Below the pieces are notes generated by a model that searched no databases, was not told the DNA's origin, and worked only from the letters and a program-made list of their open reading frames with translations. Positions 44,601-56,380 of a stretch of DNA of 64,000 bases are shown piece by piece. Every line of letters starts with the position of its first letter. Position 1 is the first letter of the stretch. Origin of the DNA: Diospyros lotus (lineage: Eukaryota; Streptophyta; Magnoliopsida; Ericales; Ebenaceae); contig NC_068340.1 of the NCBI RefSeq assembly GCF_014633365.1, forward strand, positions 36,170,328 to 36,234,327, written 5' to 3'. The position numbers were made by a program, and so were the translations under genes.

Positions 44601-46519
44601 TAACGTATTAACTAATAGTAGTATCTAAATTTGATATATCAAGATGCCACATGGAAATTGAATGGCACCATTGTGTTTGAAATAGCAATACTTTGAGGTG
44701 TAAACATAAAAGTCACCACAGGCACCACTCACTTCAGCTAATTGGGCCTTGCAAAAAGACAGGATTTCATACTTCCACCCATTTCCAATCAAATTGGTCA
44801 TTAAATTCCAAAAGGAATACAATGGTAATTCAACTTCAAGCTGAAAGCAACACCTCTCCCAATCAGTTGAGCCACCGTAGTTAAGGCTGCTTTTGCAAAT
44901 AAATATATTGAAATCATTAATAACCTAACACAATGTTGTAAAAACTAGCTTCTGATCAACAATTCCCATTAACATTTTCTCTTCAACTGCAGCATAGTGA
45001 TGCACATATTCATATTAAAGCTGATAGTAATACCACTATGATTTAATCATTCATCATGGGGTTTGCTACAAACCAAATAGGCTCCAAAGAATGCTCAATC
45101 ATGTTGCCATCATATGAGATCTTGCAATTACAGTAATAACTTCAATCACATACATAAGTAAAAACTCAAGCAATTAGCATCAAAGTAGTAACAATTCTTA
45201 AGTGAACTCAACCTTCAGGTCTGATTTTCAGTCATCAAATCAACAATTGCAACTCATACAGATGGAATTCTCCAACTTTTAATCATCTACTTAAGAAAAG
45301 CAATTCCGAAAGATTGAATTTGTTGAACATAATTTGAAGTTCCCTTAGTGTACTTGCCACGTGCAAATCAATAAAGGAGCATCAAACTTGCAATAAATAT
45401 ACAATGAACTATGTTTGTTAGGAAATGAGAAGAAAATGAGTACATATATTAACAATGGTTGAAATAATGAGATTTTGTGCTATACATTAGTATTATCTTG
45501 CAATTCAACTGCACTGCAAAATGCAAGTATGAACATTCCACACCAAGATGATAACCATTGTGATTTGAACTGTGGTTCCCGAAACTCGAACTAGGCCATG
45601 ACAATGCTCAAATCACAGTGACATTTAAGCCCCATTCTGACAATTACAGTCAGCTTCAATCACCTAGTTAGCTTCCATGTTCTGACAATACTTGAATCAT
45701 ATGAACCCAACTATTAAACGCCATAAAAAAAAAAAAAAAATCCAGCACAGAAAATGGAATGGAGTTGCTAGCTCATACAAACTAAAAACCCCTTAATATA
45801 AGTAAACTGGAAAAAAAATCATATAACAGCCTTGAACTTCAAACACACTAATGCCATATTTGAAACTAGGATTTCTCTAGTGAAAAAGGGAAGTGAAAGG
45901 AAAATAACATATTTCATGTACAGAGGTCGATTCACTAACAAATCAAAGGGTAATAACTTCGATATACATATATCTATTCATTTTACATTCAATTTCAATT
46001 CGAAACAAAGCAATAATTAAATCATGCTACGTTCATTCATTTTATTTTCGCATCACTTTCTATACCCCACGAATCCTAGCTTCAAACACGTCCAAAGACG
46101 AAAAGAAGAGAACTTACAATAGCATCAGAAGAGCCATCGACGAACCACTTGGTAATATCTCCCTTCTGGATTTTGAGATCGCAAGTTGGAGACAGCTTGA
46201 AGTGAACAAGTCCCTGAGTTTGTGCTCTTTCATTCGACATCGTCGCCAGAACCCTAGAAGCGCTCGATCTTCCACCGTTATTTAAGCCGGAGATAAAACT
46301 CTTTTGAGAATCGAAGATCGAAACAGGTCCCCCCGCGAGGGTTCGAAGACTACGGTGGCTGTGGATCCCAGAAGCTCGCCGTGTGCAGTGGAGATTCCTA
46401 CTCCCAGTGTTTGAGCGAAAGAGAACCTTGGGCAATCGAAGGCTAAGATTAAGCCTCGAAATCGAGCCTGGAAGGTTCGTCATGAGAAAATAACCAATGT
46501 CACTGTGATACCGAGTCAT
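38634..46519 (-). CDS. Macro-domain protein (MacroD-like ADP-ribose hydrolase), complete
   Basis: Macro domains bind ADP-ribose; MacroD-type enzymes hydrolyse O-acetyl-ADP-ribose, ADP-ribose-1''-phosphate or ADP-ribosyl-protein bonds. Exons on the minus strand: 46519-46118, 44330-44282, 44210-44108, 44011-43916, 43810-43736, 40856-40787, 38711-38634 (stop TGA), all GT-AG and in frame. Length is 290 aa from ATG 46519 or 278 aa from ATG 46483. Residues up to about 95 are Ser/Arg-rich and transit-peptide-like, so plastid or mitochondrial import is likely. The domain opens [20 protein letters not shown], then [58 protein letters not shown] and ends [14 protein letters not shown]. The NPAN and GGGGADGAIH loops are those of catalytically competent MacroD members. 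An in-frame TGA at 46537-46535 bars an earlier start. Closest Arabidopsis match from memory: At2g40600. Confidence 0.93.
38960..39015 (-). repeat. Short RTE LINE 3' tail fragment
   Basis: CAATAACAATTACAACCCTT, then AATCTCACTAGGTGGGCTGG and CTACATGAAT match the conserved end of the RTE fragments elsewhere in the window. It lies in the last intron of the macro gene. Confidence 0.55.
39322..39885 (-). pseudogene. RTE-type LINE 3' fragment, minus strand
   Basis: Plus-strand landmarks, in the order expected for the reverse complement of an RTE ORF end: ACTATGTGGAGTCAGCTACA, TTGTAGGAGCCTCTATAGGC, TTCTTACATGACCAACAATC, TGTCTCACACATCTTATC, CAACATTCTATGCTATACAA and GGATAACATCCTCATTAATG. An (AT)n tract interrupts it at 39628-39656. 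In the macro gene's last intron. Confidence 0.65.
41220..41253. repeat. C11-A23 homopolymer pair in macro gene intron
   Basis: Eleven C followed directly by 23 A, in the intron between exons 40787-40856 and 43736-43810. It is followed by a (CT)n tract at 41271-41287. Confidence 0.9.
42650..43472 (-). repeat. Possible Gypsy LTR relic, minus strand
   Basis: Read from 43472 on the minus strand, the sequence begins TGTCACGACCTCAAATTGG followed by a GACTGGCGTC-type word, an opening common to many plant Gypsy LTRs. The other end is not defined and no second LTR or duplication was found. It lies in the 2.9-kb intron of the macro gene. Confidence 0.3.
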
Positions 46520-46605
46520 TGGTGCGAATTCCAATCATTGAGCGGAGAAAATATCCAATTTCACTGTGAAACCGATTCATTATTTTTCAAGTCATGCTAA
46601 TACTA
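46484..46605. repeat. 61-bp tandem duplication over the macro gene start
   Basis: Copies begin GAGAAAATAACCAATGTCAC at 46484 and GAGAAAATATCCAATTTCAC at 46545. The first copy, nearer the gene, contains the ATG at 46519. The second carries a similar ATG at 46580, but 61 is not a multiple of three, so it is out of frame. Confidence 0.8.
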
Positions 46606-46884
46606 CGTCACTTTTATAAATTTTAAGTTATATAAAAAGATATTATAATTAAAATATCTCTCATTTTCATGTACCTTATGCGTCTTTATGCATCTCATGA
46701 GGACTTTTTTGTCATTGATACTATTTTGAATAACCTAAAGTGTACGCAAAAATATACTAATAATATTTTTCTTATTTTGCTTTGATTCTTGATAAATGTC
46801 TTTTATATATTTATTTTGGTCTATAAACTTAGGATTTATATATTCAATGAGCATAATTTCTACTTGATTTGGTTCTATATCTGC

Positions 46885-48260
46885 TTATGTAGATGTGGAG
46901 CATGTGTTAAAGCGAATATGGAGAAAAAGAATGATTTTGACATATGATGGGAGTGAAATAAAGCTTGGAGGCATGGTTGGGTACCGAATTAAAAGAAAGC
47001 AAAAGCGTATCGAGCAAAAAGTGTAAGATGATGAAGAAAGAAGCAAAAGAAGAAGGCTAGCGGCCTTACAGCGGTATGCATTCCGCTGTAAGACCGCTTT
47101 AAGATTTAGTTGCTGGAGCTTACGGGTCTGCAGCAACAAACATACCGCTGTAGGACCGCTTTAGGATTTGATTTTTGGAGCTCACGGGTCTGCAGCAACA
47201 AGCATACCGCGGTAGGACCGCGGTAAGATTCAAAGCTTCGTTTTAAGCCCGTTTCAATCCAAATAAAAGAAAGATGGACTCCTTCAAGGTGGAGGATTTT
47301 GATAACCTAAAGAGAACTATATAAAGGCTCATTTAAGAAAGATTGGGGGTTTTTTGAAAAGAGAGGAGAAGACGGAAGTCGAGGCAAAAGGAGGAGATTT
47401 TTTTGAAGATCTTCGGTTTTGGTTTTATTTTTCTGTTCTTTCTTCTTTACAACATCATGAACTTCGTTTTTATTACTTTTTCATTGGTTAAAACTATGTT
47501 AGGTTAAGTACTTTGTGGTTAGGGTGATTGATGAAACCTAGTTAAACGATGGTTTAATCAAAAGTATTTGGGTTTTATTATATTTTTGTCTTTCGGATTG
47601 ATCATTTATTATACACTAACTCCGTTTTGATGTTTGGCCGTCATTAGAACGTGTTTGTGATTTATATTGCTTTCGAGAGATTCAATATAGATTAGCACTT
47701 AATAATAAATGACATAAGGTTCGATAATAGGTAGAGATATCGTTATGCCTTGTGAAATCTTATTTTGATGATCATTGTGGATAAATGCATATTTGTATAT
47801 TTGTAGATTAATTAGAGATAATTAATCTCATATGTGAGCATAGATTCAATCGACCATCGAGAGAGGCTTTTGATTAAATTAAGGTTATTGATTTTCAGTT
47901 CAAAGCAAGAATTATAAGACCCAATCATTGAAAGATTAAACCATTTATAGAACTACAGTGGATTCATGAACCCTAGTGCATTAGATTTTTATATTTAAAA
48001 CCTAAAGAGTTATTTTGTGTTTTCCTTTTGGTGAGTTAGTTTTAACTTATATAAAACTTCTATTGAGTATTCTTTTAATTGTGTGTGACTTATTTAAGTT
48101 AATAGTGGTTAAAGTATGGATTAAAAGCTAATTCTCGTGGGAACGATACTTGATTCATCATTATATTACTTGTTACGATTCCGTTTACTTGCGGGAAAGA
48201 ATACGCGAACAATTCTCGTAGCCTTTGATTCTCGTAGCATCCATTACACAAAATATTTGT
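46885..48260 (+). mobile_element. LTR-like retrotransposon relic
   Basis: TATATAAAGG at about 47319 is followed by a GA-rich leader. Near 48136-48215 come words typical of plant Gypsy LTR ends (CTCGTGGGAACGATACTTG, then CTTGCGGGAAAGAATACGCG). The upstream part holds the GC-rich tandem repeat at 47079-47240. No partner LTR or target-site duplication was found, so the boundaries are approximate. Confidence 0.35.
47079..47240. repeat. 62-bp GC-rich tandem repeat with CCGCGG palindromes
   Basis: Units begin at 47079, 47141 and 47203 with CATTCCGCTGTAAGACCGC, CATACCGCTGTAGGACCGC and CATACCGCGGTAGGACCGC. Each of the first two continues to ACGGGTCTGCAGCAACAA; the third is partial. The spacing is exactly 62 bp. 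Confidence 0.85.
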
Positions 48261-48682
48261 ACGATAACTTTCACAAATTATTTACCAATTATTTTTATAT
48301 TTCTTAAAGACATTTTTAGATCCCAGCTTTTTAAACTCAGAAAAAAATATAATCATTCGTCCCTCCACTAATTTATACTTATTGTTTATTTTTAAATAAA
48401 TATTTTATATCATTTTTAGTCTAAAAATTAATTGAGAGTAAATGAAAAGGTGAGTAGGAAAGAAAGTTAACTCAAAACTCATTATTACACCACTAAGTGG
48501 GGCCATAAGAACAAAACCCCAATAATTTTTTAGATAGATTCTCAGTACATAGAGATTTGAGATAGAGAAATTTTTTGTCATGATTGCGAAAATACACCTA
48601 TGGTTGATGATTTTTTGTCATGAAATGATAACAAAGTGAAAATGACGACGAAAATAAAGAGAAATATTTATTCACTGTCGAA

Positions 48683-49184
48683 TAAGGTTGTAATTGAATT
48701 AAATTATGTCGAGATTTGAAAAGTTCAAATTTGATTCATTTATAAACGAGTCTGTTCATTTATAATTGAGGTGAATATCTTGTGACTCGCATTAAACTCA
48801 CGAGTCTTATCGAGTTTTAATTTTATTTAATAAAGTAAATAATAAATTAAACTAATAATAAATTTATTCAATAATTTTAATATTTAATACATAATTATAT
48901 AAATTCATAAAGTATTATAACTTTTCTATACATATTTTTTAATAAAATTACTTAAAATATATGATTTTATAAATATCATAAATAAATATATGAAAATTTC
49001 AAAATATATATTAAATTATTCACGAATTTTTATATGAATTAACTCACGAATTTATAATCGAGCAACTCACGAGCCTTATCGAGCCAAGTTTTGCCTAACT
49101 CAGATTTGGCTCATTTATTAAACGAGTTTTTATCGAGTTGAGTCCCAAATAACTCACGAGTAACTTAACTTATTTACAACTCTA
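48683..49184. mobile_element. Probable hAT-type MITE
   Basis: Ends TAAGGTTGTAA (48683-48693) and TTACAACTCTA (49174-49184) are inverted with one mismatch pair. The similarity extends inward as AATTGAATTAAATTA against TAACTTAACTTATTT. Flanking octamers CTGTCGAA and CTCTCAAA agree at six of eight bases, the duplication length of hAT elements. The interior has repeated CTCACGAG and TCGAGTT words and AT-rich filler. Confidence 0.5.
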
Positions 49185-50395
49185 CTCTCAAAAATATGTT
49201 AGAGCTAAAAAAATAAGAGGAATGCTTAAAGATAATGAAAGACAACCAGAGACCGAATGTACGTGGATACAACTAGGAAGTGAGCAAATTAAAATTTGGG
49301 GAGCCCTAGGGGACGTCATCCTTCACTTATTTTGAATGGCATGTGATTTTAAGCACGTTATGGTCCTTAACTTTTTAATTAAAAATGATCTAAAATATTA
49401 ATTTAAAAATAGATAGTAAACATGAATTAGACGGGGATGAATGAAATATCATATTTTTTAATAGGTCAAGGAGTTTCAAATGTATAAAGAATTTTAAAAA
49501 ATATTACTTATATCTTTTATTAATTTTGAGTGAAAATTAATTTTTTTTTCTACTTTTAATATTTTTTCTTGTTCTTTCTATGTGTTCATTGTTTATCTCC
49601 TCTCTCATCTCACATTGATTTTTGGCAAAGACAACCATAATTGTCGACATGCTCCCTCTTCTCTTCCTCTCATGCTAAAAGTTTGGTGGTGGGAAAAACT
49701 CCCGTCACAAACTTATTGGAGGTGGCTATCGATATAAGAAAATTTATAATCTTTTGTAGCAATCATAATGATAGGAAAGTGATGGAGAATACTAAGAATA
49801 TGTTTGATAGCATTTAGTTGAAAAAAAAATATTTTTCAACTTGTATGGAAAACAAAAATTACCTCTCTTAAATGGAATTTTTATGAAAAAAGGTAAAAAT
49901 ATGATTTAATGATTGTATCATGCAATTCAATTCCATAAAAAATACAATGTGTCAAATAGAAAAATGAAATTCTATTTTTTAGAAGTAACATGATGAAATT
50001 TTTATGCTGACACATCATAAGAACAACAAGAGTCACTAAGGGGTGGGGGAATGGAGAACAATTGTGACAAGTCTCTCTCTCTCTAGTAACCTATAAAATA
50101 GATTTGATGACCTAAAAAAATTAGATTTCTATTGAGAGTTTTGGAATCTGAAAATCTGAGCTATTCATCTCGATCGATTCAAGAGAAAGAACCCATATTT
50201 TTTTAAGTTCCAAAACTCTATTGAAATCTAGATTTTCTAGGTTGCTCTCAATTGAAGGCAAGGCATGACCATCCCTTTTTTTTATGTTTATTTCTCAATC
50301 TCTCTATTATTGCTCATAATAGGAAAGAAACCACATTGCCTATTATTTCTCTTTGCATCTGTATTTATCTTTGCTTATTCGTCCTTTTATTTTTC

Positions 50396-50530
50396 TCCTT
50401 CTCTATATATATTTTTATATTATCGACAATAGAATTTTTCTCTCTCTATATATATTTTTATATTATCAACAATAGAATTTATCTCTCTCTCTTTCTCTCT
50501 ATATATATACTTCTATATTTCAACAATAGA
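50396..50530. repeat. Imperfect tandem repeat of CT/TA-rich unit
   Basis: About three copies of a roughly 44-bp unit: CTCTCTATATATATTTTTAT, then ATTATCAACAATAGAATTT. Confidence 0.75.
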
Positions 50531-51313
50531 TTTTCTCTCTCTTTAACAAAAATCATGTGATTTGACTATCTTGGGATGATCGCTCTTGCGCGGCTCTAGT
50601 GCTTGTACATTCGATTATATCAGAGGAGGTAAATCACAGATTAAGTTTTTAACGCTTGGACAGAGCAAGAATCGAAGTCGCAACCTACTAGATTAATGCG
50701 GGTATATTATTCATCTAACCGCTCGATCTATGCCTTGGAGGCGTAATTTGACCATCTTATCATATGCTGAGGTTGCAAGTTCTTACTACCATGCCAACTA
50801 AATCATCAACATGGCTTCCCATGTTAGGAATTAATGATAAAATGTACCTGCAACAAACTACAATCTTTTGTTTTTTTTTTTTCAAATTGGAAAATTCGAA
50901 TGACAACAAACAATAGTTTAAAATTGAAATTATATAAAAAATTAAGTGTAAAATTAAAAAAAAGGGTAAATCACCAAAAAAAATATTAAACTTTTAAACC
51001 GATTTTAATTTTATAATAAATTTTTTTATTTTTTCAATAATAAACCCAACTTAGTTTTTAGTTTTAGTTATGCAATATTGTTAACCTCGGTTCTTTTAGA
51101 TGCTTATGTGATGATAAGAGTTATTTTTTAATAACCTTTAGATAAGGAGATTACAAAAATAACTCCCTTGACCATCGGGTCATCAAAAAAGATTGCTCTC
51201 ATACAATCCCCCATTATTGGATGGCTAACAAATCGAAGCCATCTTTGCACTTTTACTCTTATTATTCCACCTCGCCAAGTTTTCGTTCCTTTTTGGTTTT
51301 TATTTTTCTCTTC

Positions 51314-51817
51314 AATTCTTTCAATGCCACCATTGACCTCCTGTAATTTGTTGGCGATACTTGCGTTGACTCCATCATCTAATTAACCAACACCACCATC
51401 CATTTATCCATTGGTCGAGGATTTTATTGATCTCAAGTTCAAATGAAATCCACCTCTAATTCAACTTCAATTCTCTCTTTAATTCTTTCAATGCCACCAT
51501 TGACTTCTTGTGACTTATCGGCGATGCTTGTGTTGACTTTTCCATCATCTAATTAACCAACACCACCTGTCATTTCTCCATTGATTGAGGATTTTATCGA
51601 TCTCGAGTTCAAATGAGATCCACCTCCAATTCAACCTCAATTTTCTCTTCAATTCTTTCGGTGCCACCATTGACCTCTTGTAACTTGTTGGCAATGTTTT
51701 GCGTGGACTCCTCCATCATCTAATTCACCAACACCACCAACTCTCCATTGATTAAGGATTTTACCAATCTCGAGTTCAAATGAGATCTACTTCCATTTGG
51801 TTCTTTCTCCACCTTGT
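51314..51817. repeat. Three tandem copies of a 167-170-bp repeat
   Basis: Units begin AATTCTTTCAATGCCACC at 51314 and 51481 and AATTCTTTCGGTGCCACC at 51651. Shared landmarks include CATCATCTAATT followed by ACCAACACCACC, GATCTCGAGTTCAAATGA and a CCACCT word. Periods are 167 and 170 bp. Stops break all frames. Confidence 0.88.
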
Positions 51818-54800
51818 TCATGTTCTCAATCTCATATGAGATGAACTCTTATCCTGATTTCAACTTTGTTTCATTATCTCTAACTTGATAAAACCCATTA
51901 AAACTTTGTTAAGTTAGTACTTGAGACTTTATAACCTTCGTCGATGTGTGATAGTTGTAATATCAAATTTTTTTATTAAATATAAAAGAAAATTATCTCG
52001 TGACAATTGATTTACATGAATTAATTAAATAAAATTGGGAGATAAAATTTAACTAGTGTCCGTGTGAACTATAAAAAAGTAGTTGACTTAAAAAATTAAT
52101 TCGGCTTAGTGAATTACATATGAATTAAATTAAGTTGGGAGATAGTGAAATATATATATATATATATGTATGTGTGAATATAAAAATATAAAAAAGGAGA
52201 AAATAAAAAAAGTAAAAAGGCCTAGATTTGCCATGTCAGGCGCGATAGCCAGCGCCTGGCACAAGCAACCCTTACGGCTGGCGCAAGCAGGCCCCTACCC
52301 CCAAGAAATGGAAGGGTCCCCCCTTTCAAAATTGGGGAAAGAAGTAGTCAAAACCAGCCAAACTTCTCCGTATGAGCTCTTGTGTCTCTAGTTTTAGGTT
52401 AAAGGTGTACATTTATATAAAAATAAAAGACTTTAAATAAAATTTTAATTTGCATTAGTTTTTTCTCAAAATGGGAAATTAAGGCATTTGGGGTATATAT
52501 AAGGAAAAAATTGGGTGGCTTTCCATCCTTTGAAGAGAGAAAGAAGTTGGGAGGGAGTTTATAGAGAAAAGAGAGAAGTGAAGAAAGTGCTAGCTTGCTA
52601 GGGGATTAATCAAATAATTTTCTTTTAAACAAGACAAGTTGGGGGGGGCCTCATTGTCAATTTTCAACTCATGTTGCATGATAAATTTTATTCTTGCTAA
52701 TTATATGTGTATTAAATCATGAAACACGTGAAGTTATTATTATTGAAAATTTGTATATAAAAGAAATAATTTTTTTTTCTTTGCTTGTATATTGCTATAG
52801 GGTAAAGTCAGTACTTCACTTAATTTATTTTATGGATATAGTCAATCCATAAAATAATTTATTTGAGTCAAATTCGAGAATATTAAAACTTAATAAAATT
52901 AATTGAATTTTGGATATATCAAACTATCGAGTAAGCTTTTCATTCAATGGCGTCACTTGAAAATACAAAGATTTAGTCAATCAAATACCTAAACACAACA
53001 ACTATTATTTGAATGGCTAAATTGTGTCTTTTTGAGTTGATATTTTTATTTGAAGTAGGAGTGTTTAAATTTTGGTATGAATTGGATTAGATTGAGGATC
53101 AGTTTAGTCCAAGATTAAAGAAGTTCGGTCCAATCTTTAGTTTGAAAAATAGTATTCGATTCGTTCCTAATTTTGGATTGAAGATTGAATAAATTGTTAA
53201 AATTAAAAAAATCCTAAAATTAAAATATAACAACATAACATTGCTGCTTGCTTTTCCAGTTTTCCTCAAATTAAAAACCTTCCCTATTTTCAATTGAAAA
53301 GCCTCACCTGCTAATGTATATACATATTTATATGCTTGTGCCTCATCCTTCATGACTAATTTGTTCATTGTTGGCCCCACTGTCCATTTAAACAATTGGA
53401 ATGTGTAGCTCAAAATTTGTTCAATTTTGATCCTCACTGCTTTGAAAGAAAAAGTATTTGATGCTCAGTATTGTTTTATATTTTGTTTGGATGTTTGTAT
53501 TTTTTAAATTTTATATTAAAAATAAAAAATCAACTTAGACTAGATTGAATCAAATATATCTAGTCTGATTCGACCCCCTTTTAATTTGGTTTGGTTTTCA
53601 TTCCAAAATTTTTAAAGATTAAGTCTCAATTTAGTTTAATCTACAGTCAAATCTAAACTTAATGAACACCCCTAATTCATGGCATATGGGTTTCTAGTCT
53701 CTATAAAATTTCTAAAACATTTTCGAATAATTTAAAGTTTTTATTTGGTGGGATGTCCAGTGGTGATTCTTAAGTTTAAGGGTGGACCAAAAATAACTTG
53801 AAAGTAGTATAATATATATAATAATATCACAGAGATTCAATGTAAACATATTTAAATGTATTGAAACTATGATTCTGCCGTTAATCAAGATTTTAGATAA
53901 ATTTTGATTTCTTTTAAAAAAGAATTAGGGGTGAGACTCTCTAATATTATTTTTATAAACTCAACCTGAAAAGGGGTGGCTTATATGAATTACTAAACGA
54001 GCCAAGGGGAGGAACATTATTTAATAATGAAGGTTAAGATAATTAATTTTTTTCAAGAGAAAATAAATTTCTAAATTTTTTATTTAATAATATACTCGAG
54101 AGAATAAAATATTATAACAATAGACTTACGTTCTCTAGCCCGGGAAAACCTATTGCTAATGGGTTGCAACAAGTTCCTCCCTAGCAACCACAATTGAAAT
54201 TAAAGCTAAGTAGGTATGCTATTAAAAAAATAAAAAAATTATTACAAAATAAAAATTAAACTAAAAACTTAATATTTTTTAATAATTTACCCTATTAAAA
54301 ATAATATAAAAATTAAGTATTTTTTTAGTAAAGAAATCGTACTCATATCACATGCATGTCTAAAGGCATCACACCTAGCTAGTACGTAATACCTTAATAG
54401 ATTTTTAAATTATAATTTATATTTAATAAAGTTAAAATAAAAAGAAAAAATAAATTTATCCCTACTTGATTCACTCACATAATAATAAAATGTTACATTG
54501 AATTTTTAGTAAAGAGCAGCGTTGTGGCAATTGTTAAGTGTAGCCCAAAAAATTCAGTCTCTTAATATGAAGAGAAAAGTCATTCCGACATATCTAATTG
54601 CTTGATAAATAATTGGATTTGATTATACAATTTGACTTTTCTTTATAGATAGATAAGGAATCTTTTTATTTAATTAATTACGTGTGCATGCATCTTATGA
54701 TAGTTGTCCCACCAAAATTGTGCTTATTTCAATGTCAAGCTAAGCATTTTTAATTAGCGGTCCTAATCTAATGTTAGCTCTCACATTTTGTTGCGCATAT

Positions 54801-55282
54801 TTTTTATAACTGCTTACTTTACTGTTTCAATTTTTATTTATATGATATAATTAAATCGAATTTAACTAGGGTTTAAATGCTTGGATGGATGGAGTACACA
54901 ATTGGATGTGGAATTTGACAATTTCACCACTCAATAATAATACAGAAGGATGGATTCAATTTTATTAATATATATCAAAGGTGACCCCAACTTGGGGATT
55001 AAATCTACGAGATTAATTAATAATTATGCCACTTGACATATCAATCCAAACAATCTACCAATAGACTTTTGTCTATTTAGTGAAAGACCTAAAACCTAAG
55101 TATGTGTAGGCCTAAGCGGGTGCCAATAAAACCACCAATAATCCACCACAGCCGTAGACTCTCAACGCCAATTTTGGGTCTTTTGTCTTAAAAGCCTAGC
55201 TAACCCCACCTTCAATTAAATATCATACACAATTTTAGCTTAGCGGACTGTGACTCACCCAACCCAAGTCGTGAAAACTTCT

Positions 55283-56380
55283 TCAAAACTGGCTGCCCTC
55301 AAAGGTCTGGCCAAACTGCCAATTAGAGGGCGCCACGTTGTAGCTGGTGACAGTCCTTCCATCGCTGGCGGTGAGCTGCAATGAGAGGGATTGGCCATTG
55401 AGGTAGTTGTTGCTTTGCCAGTTCTGGCCCCAGTTTCTTGACATGGGTTGCCACCCTGTTCTGGACCCCTTGATTGACACCGCATGGACGTCCCCTGCGC
55501 CGCCGACGTTGCTAATCAAAACCAAGTTGAAGTAAGAGTGGCCGTTGATTGTGAATCTTATTCCACCCTTTTTCACACAGGGCACCCTGCCAACATCAAG
55601 ACACACCCACCACACATGTAATGTTAATTTTGTTCGTAGAATAAGGTTGTCTCTGTCGGTTATCTAATGTAAAACGTTTCCTGAATCACGTAGTTTTACC
55701 TTTGGAAAGAGACGGGGACAATTCCAGCTCTGTATTGGGCAATTTTGAGGAAGGCAGGCTCAGCAAGATCAAAGTGCTGGAGGGGAGGGTTGCACCAGCC
55801 GCCATTGTCATTGGGGAGAGAAGGGTTTGGAGGGCAGAAGTTAGTGGCAGTGACAGTGATGGTGCCAGGGAGGCACCACCTCGCGTCATCGTTGCACTTG
55901 AGCTCGTAGCAAGCCCCACAGCTCAGCCCATTGTTGAACAGGGCTGTGCTTAGTGCTGCAGTGGTGGTGCCATACCCTTGGCTGTACAGGTTGCCATACC
56001 CGCAAGCTCCTCCTACAACACACAAAAAAGTCCCATTTAGAATGATGAAACTCCTATTTACAAAAATGCCACTGTCACATTTTCATTTTTGGTAACAATA
56101 AGAAATTTGGGTCGGAGATGATGGATACGAGTATAACTTTTTACTATGTTAAGACTCATTCTTGAGTAGATTATTACTATCACAAATTTAATTAAGATGA
56201 ATCAATAGACAGTATTTTCTAATATTGAAGCTTACCCATTGTGCCAGATGCATCGCCACCGCCATAGAAAGTAGCATGGCCACCTTGCCACCCTCCGTAG
56301 TCACCGGAAGTGCCTCGGAGGCCCAAGATGAAGAAGAAGAAGAATAGAAGAGAGAAAATGGAGGTTGCAGGATTGGCCAT
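55283..56380 (-). CDS. Alpha-expansin, complete
   Basis: Loosens cellulose-xyloglucan contacts in acidified walls; secreted. Three exons on the minus strand: 56380-56236, 56012-55700, 55586-55283 (stop TGA at 55285-55283), GT-AG and in frame, 253 aa, typical for the family. Residues 1 to about 24 form a signal peptide ([17 protein letters not shown]). The GH45-like domain runs from about 27 to 155, with the conserved Cys set ([35 protein letters not shown]) and the HFD motif at 128-130. The alpha-expansin insertion ([15 protein letters not shown]) excludes beta-expansins. The cellulose-binding CBM63 domain ends [14 protein letters not shown], with surface Trp residues. A (GA/CT)n leader at 56388-56405 sits just upstream of the ATG. 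Position between the macro and bZIP genes supports EXPA8 orthology. Confidence 0.97.

Larger units (their letters stand above)
48261..55282. other. AT-rich intergenic region upstream of macro gene and downstream of expansin
   Basis: No gene supported. It contains the MITE-like element at 48683-49184, a CT/TA repeat at 50396-50530 and the 167-bp tandem repeat at 51314-51817, listed separately. A short GC-rich block at 52225-52300 and TATATATAAGG near 52494 with a GA-rich leader hint at another LTR relic, not demonstrated. The rest is low-complexity AT sequence. Confidence 0.55.

Noticed and set aside
46532..46534. TTG as upstream start of the macro protein
   Set aside because: ATG codons at 46519 and 46483 are better starts, and a TGA stop lies immediately upstream at 46537-46535.
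51314..51817. Repeat array considered as CRISPR
   Set aside because: Units are 167-170 bp with no short repeat-spacer structure, and the genome is a plant.
52170..52640. Possible further LTR with TATA box and GA-rich leader
   Set aside because: No TG/CA ends, partner copy or target-site duplication could be found.
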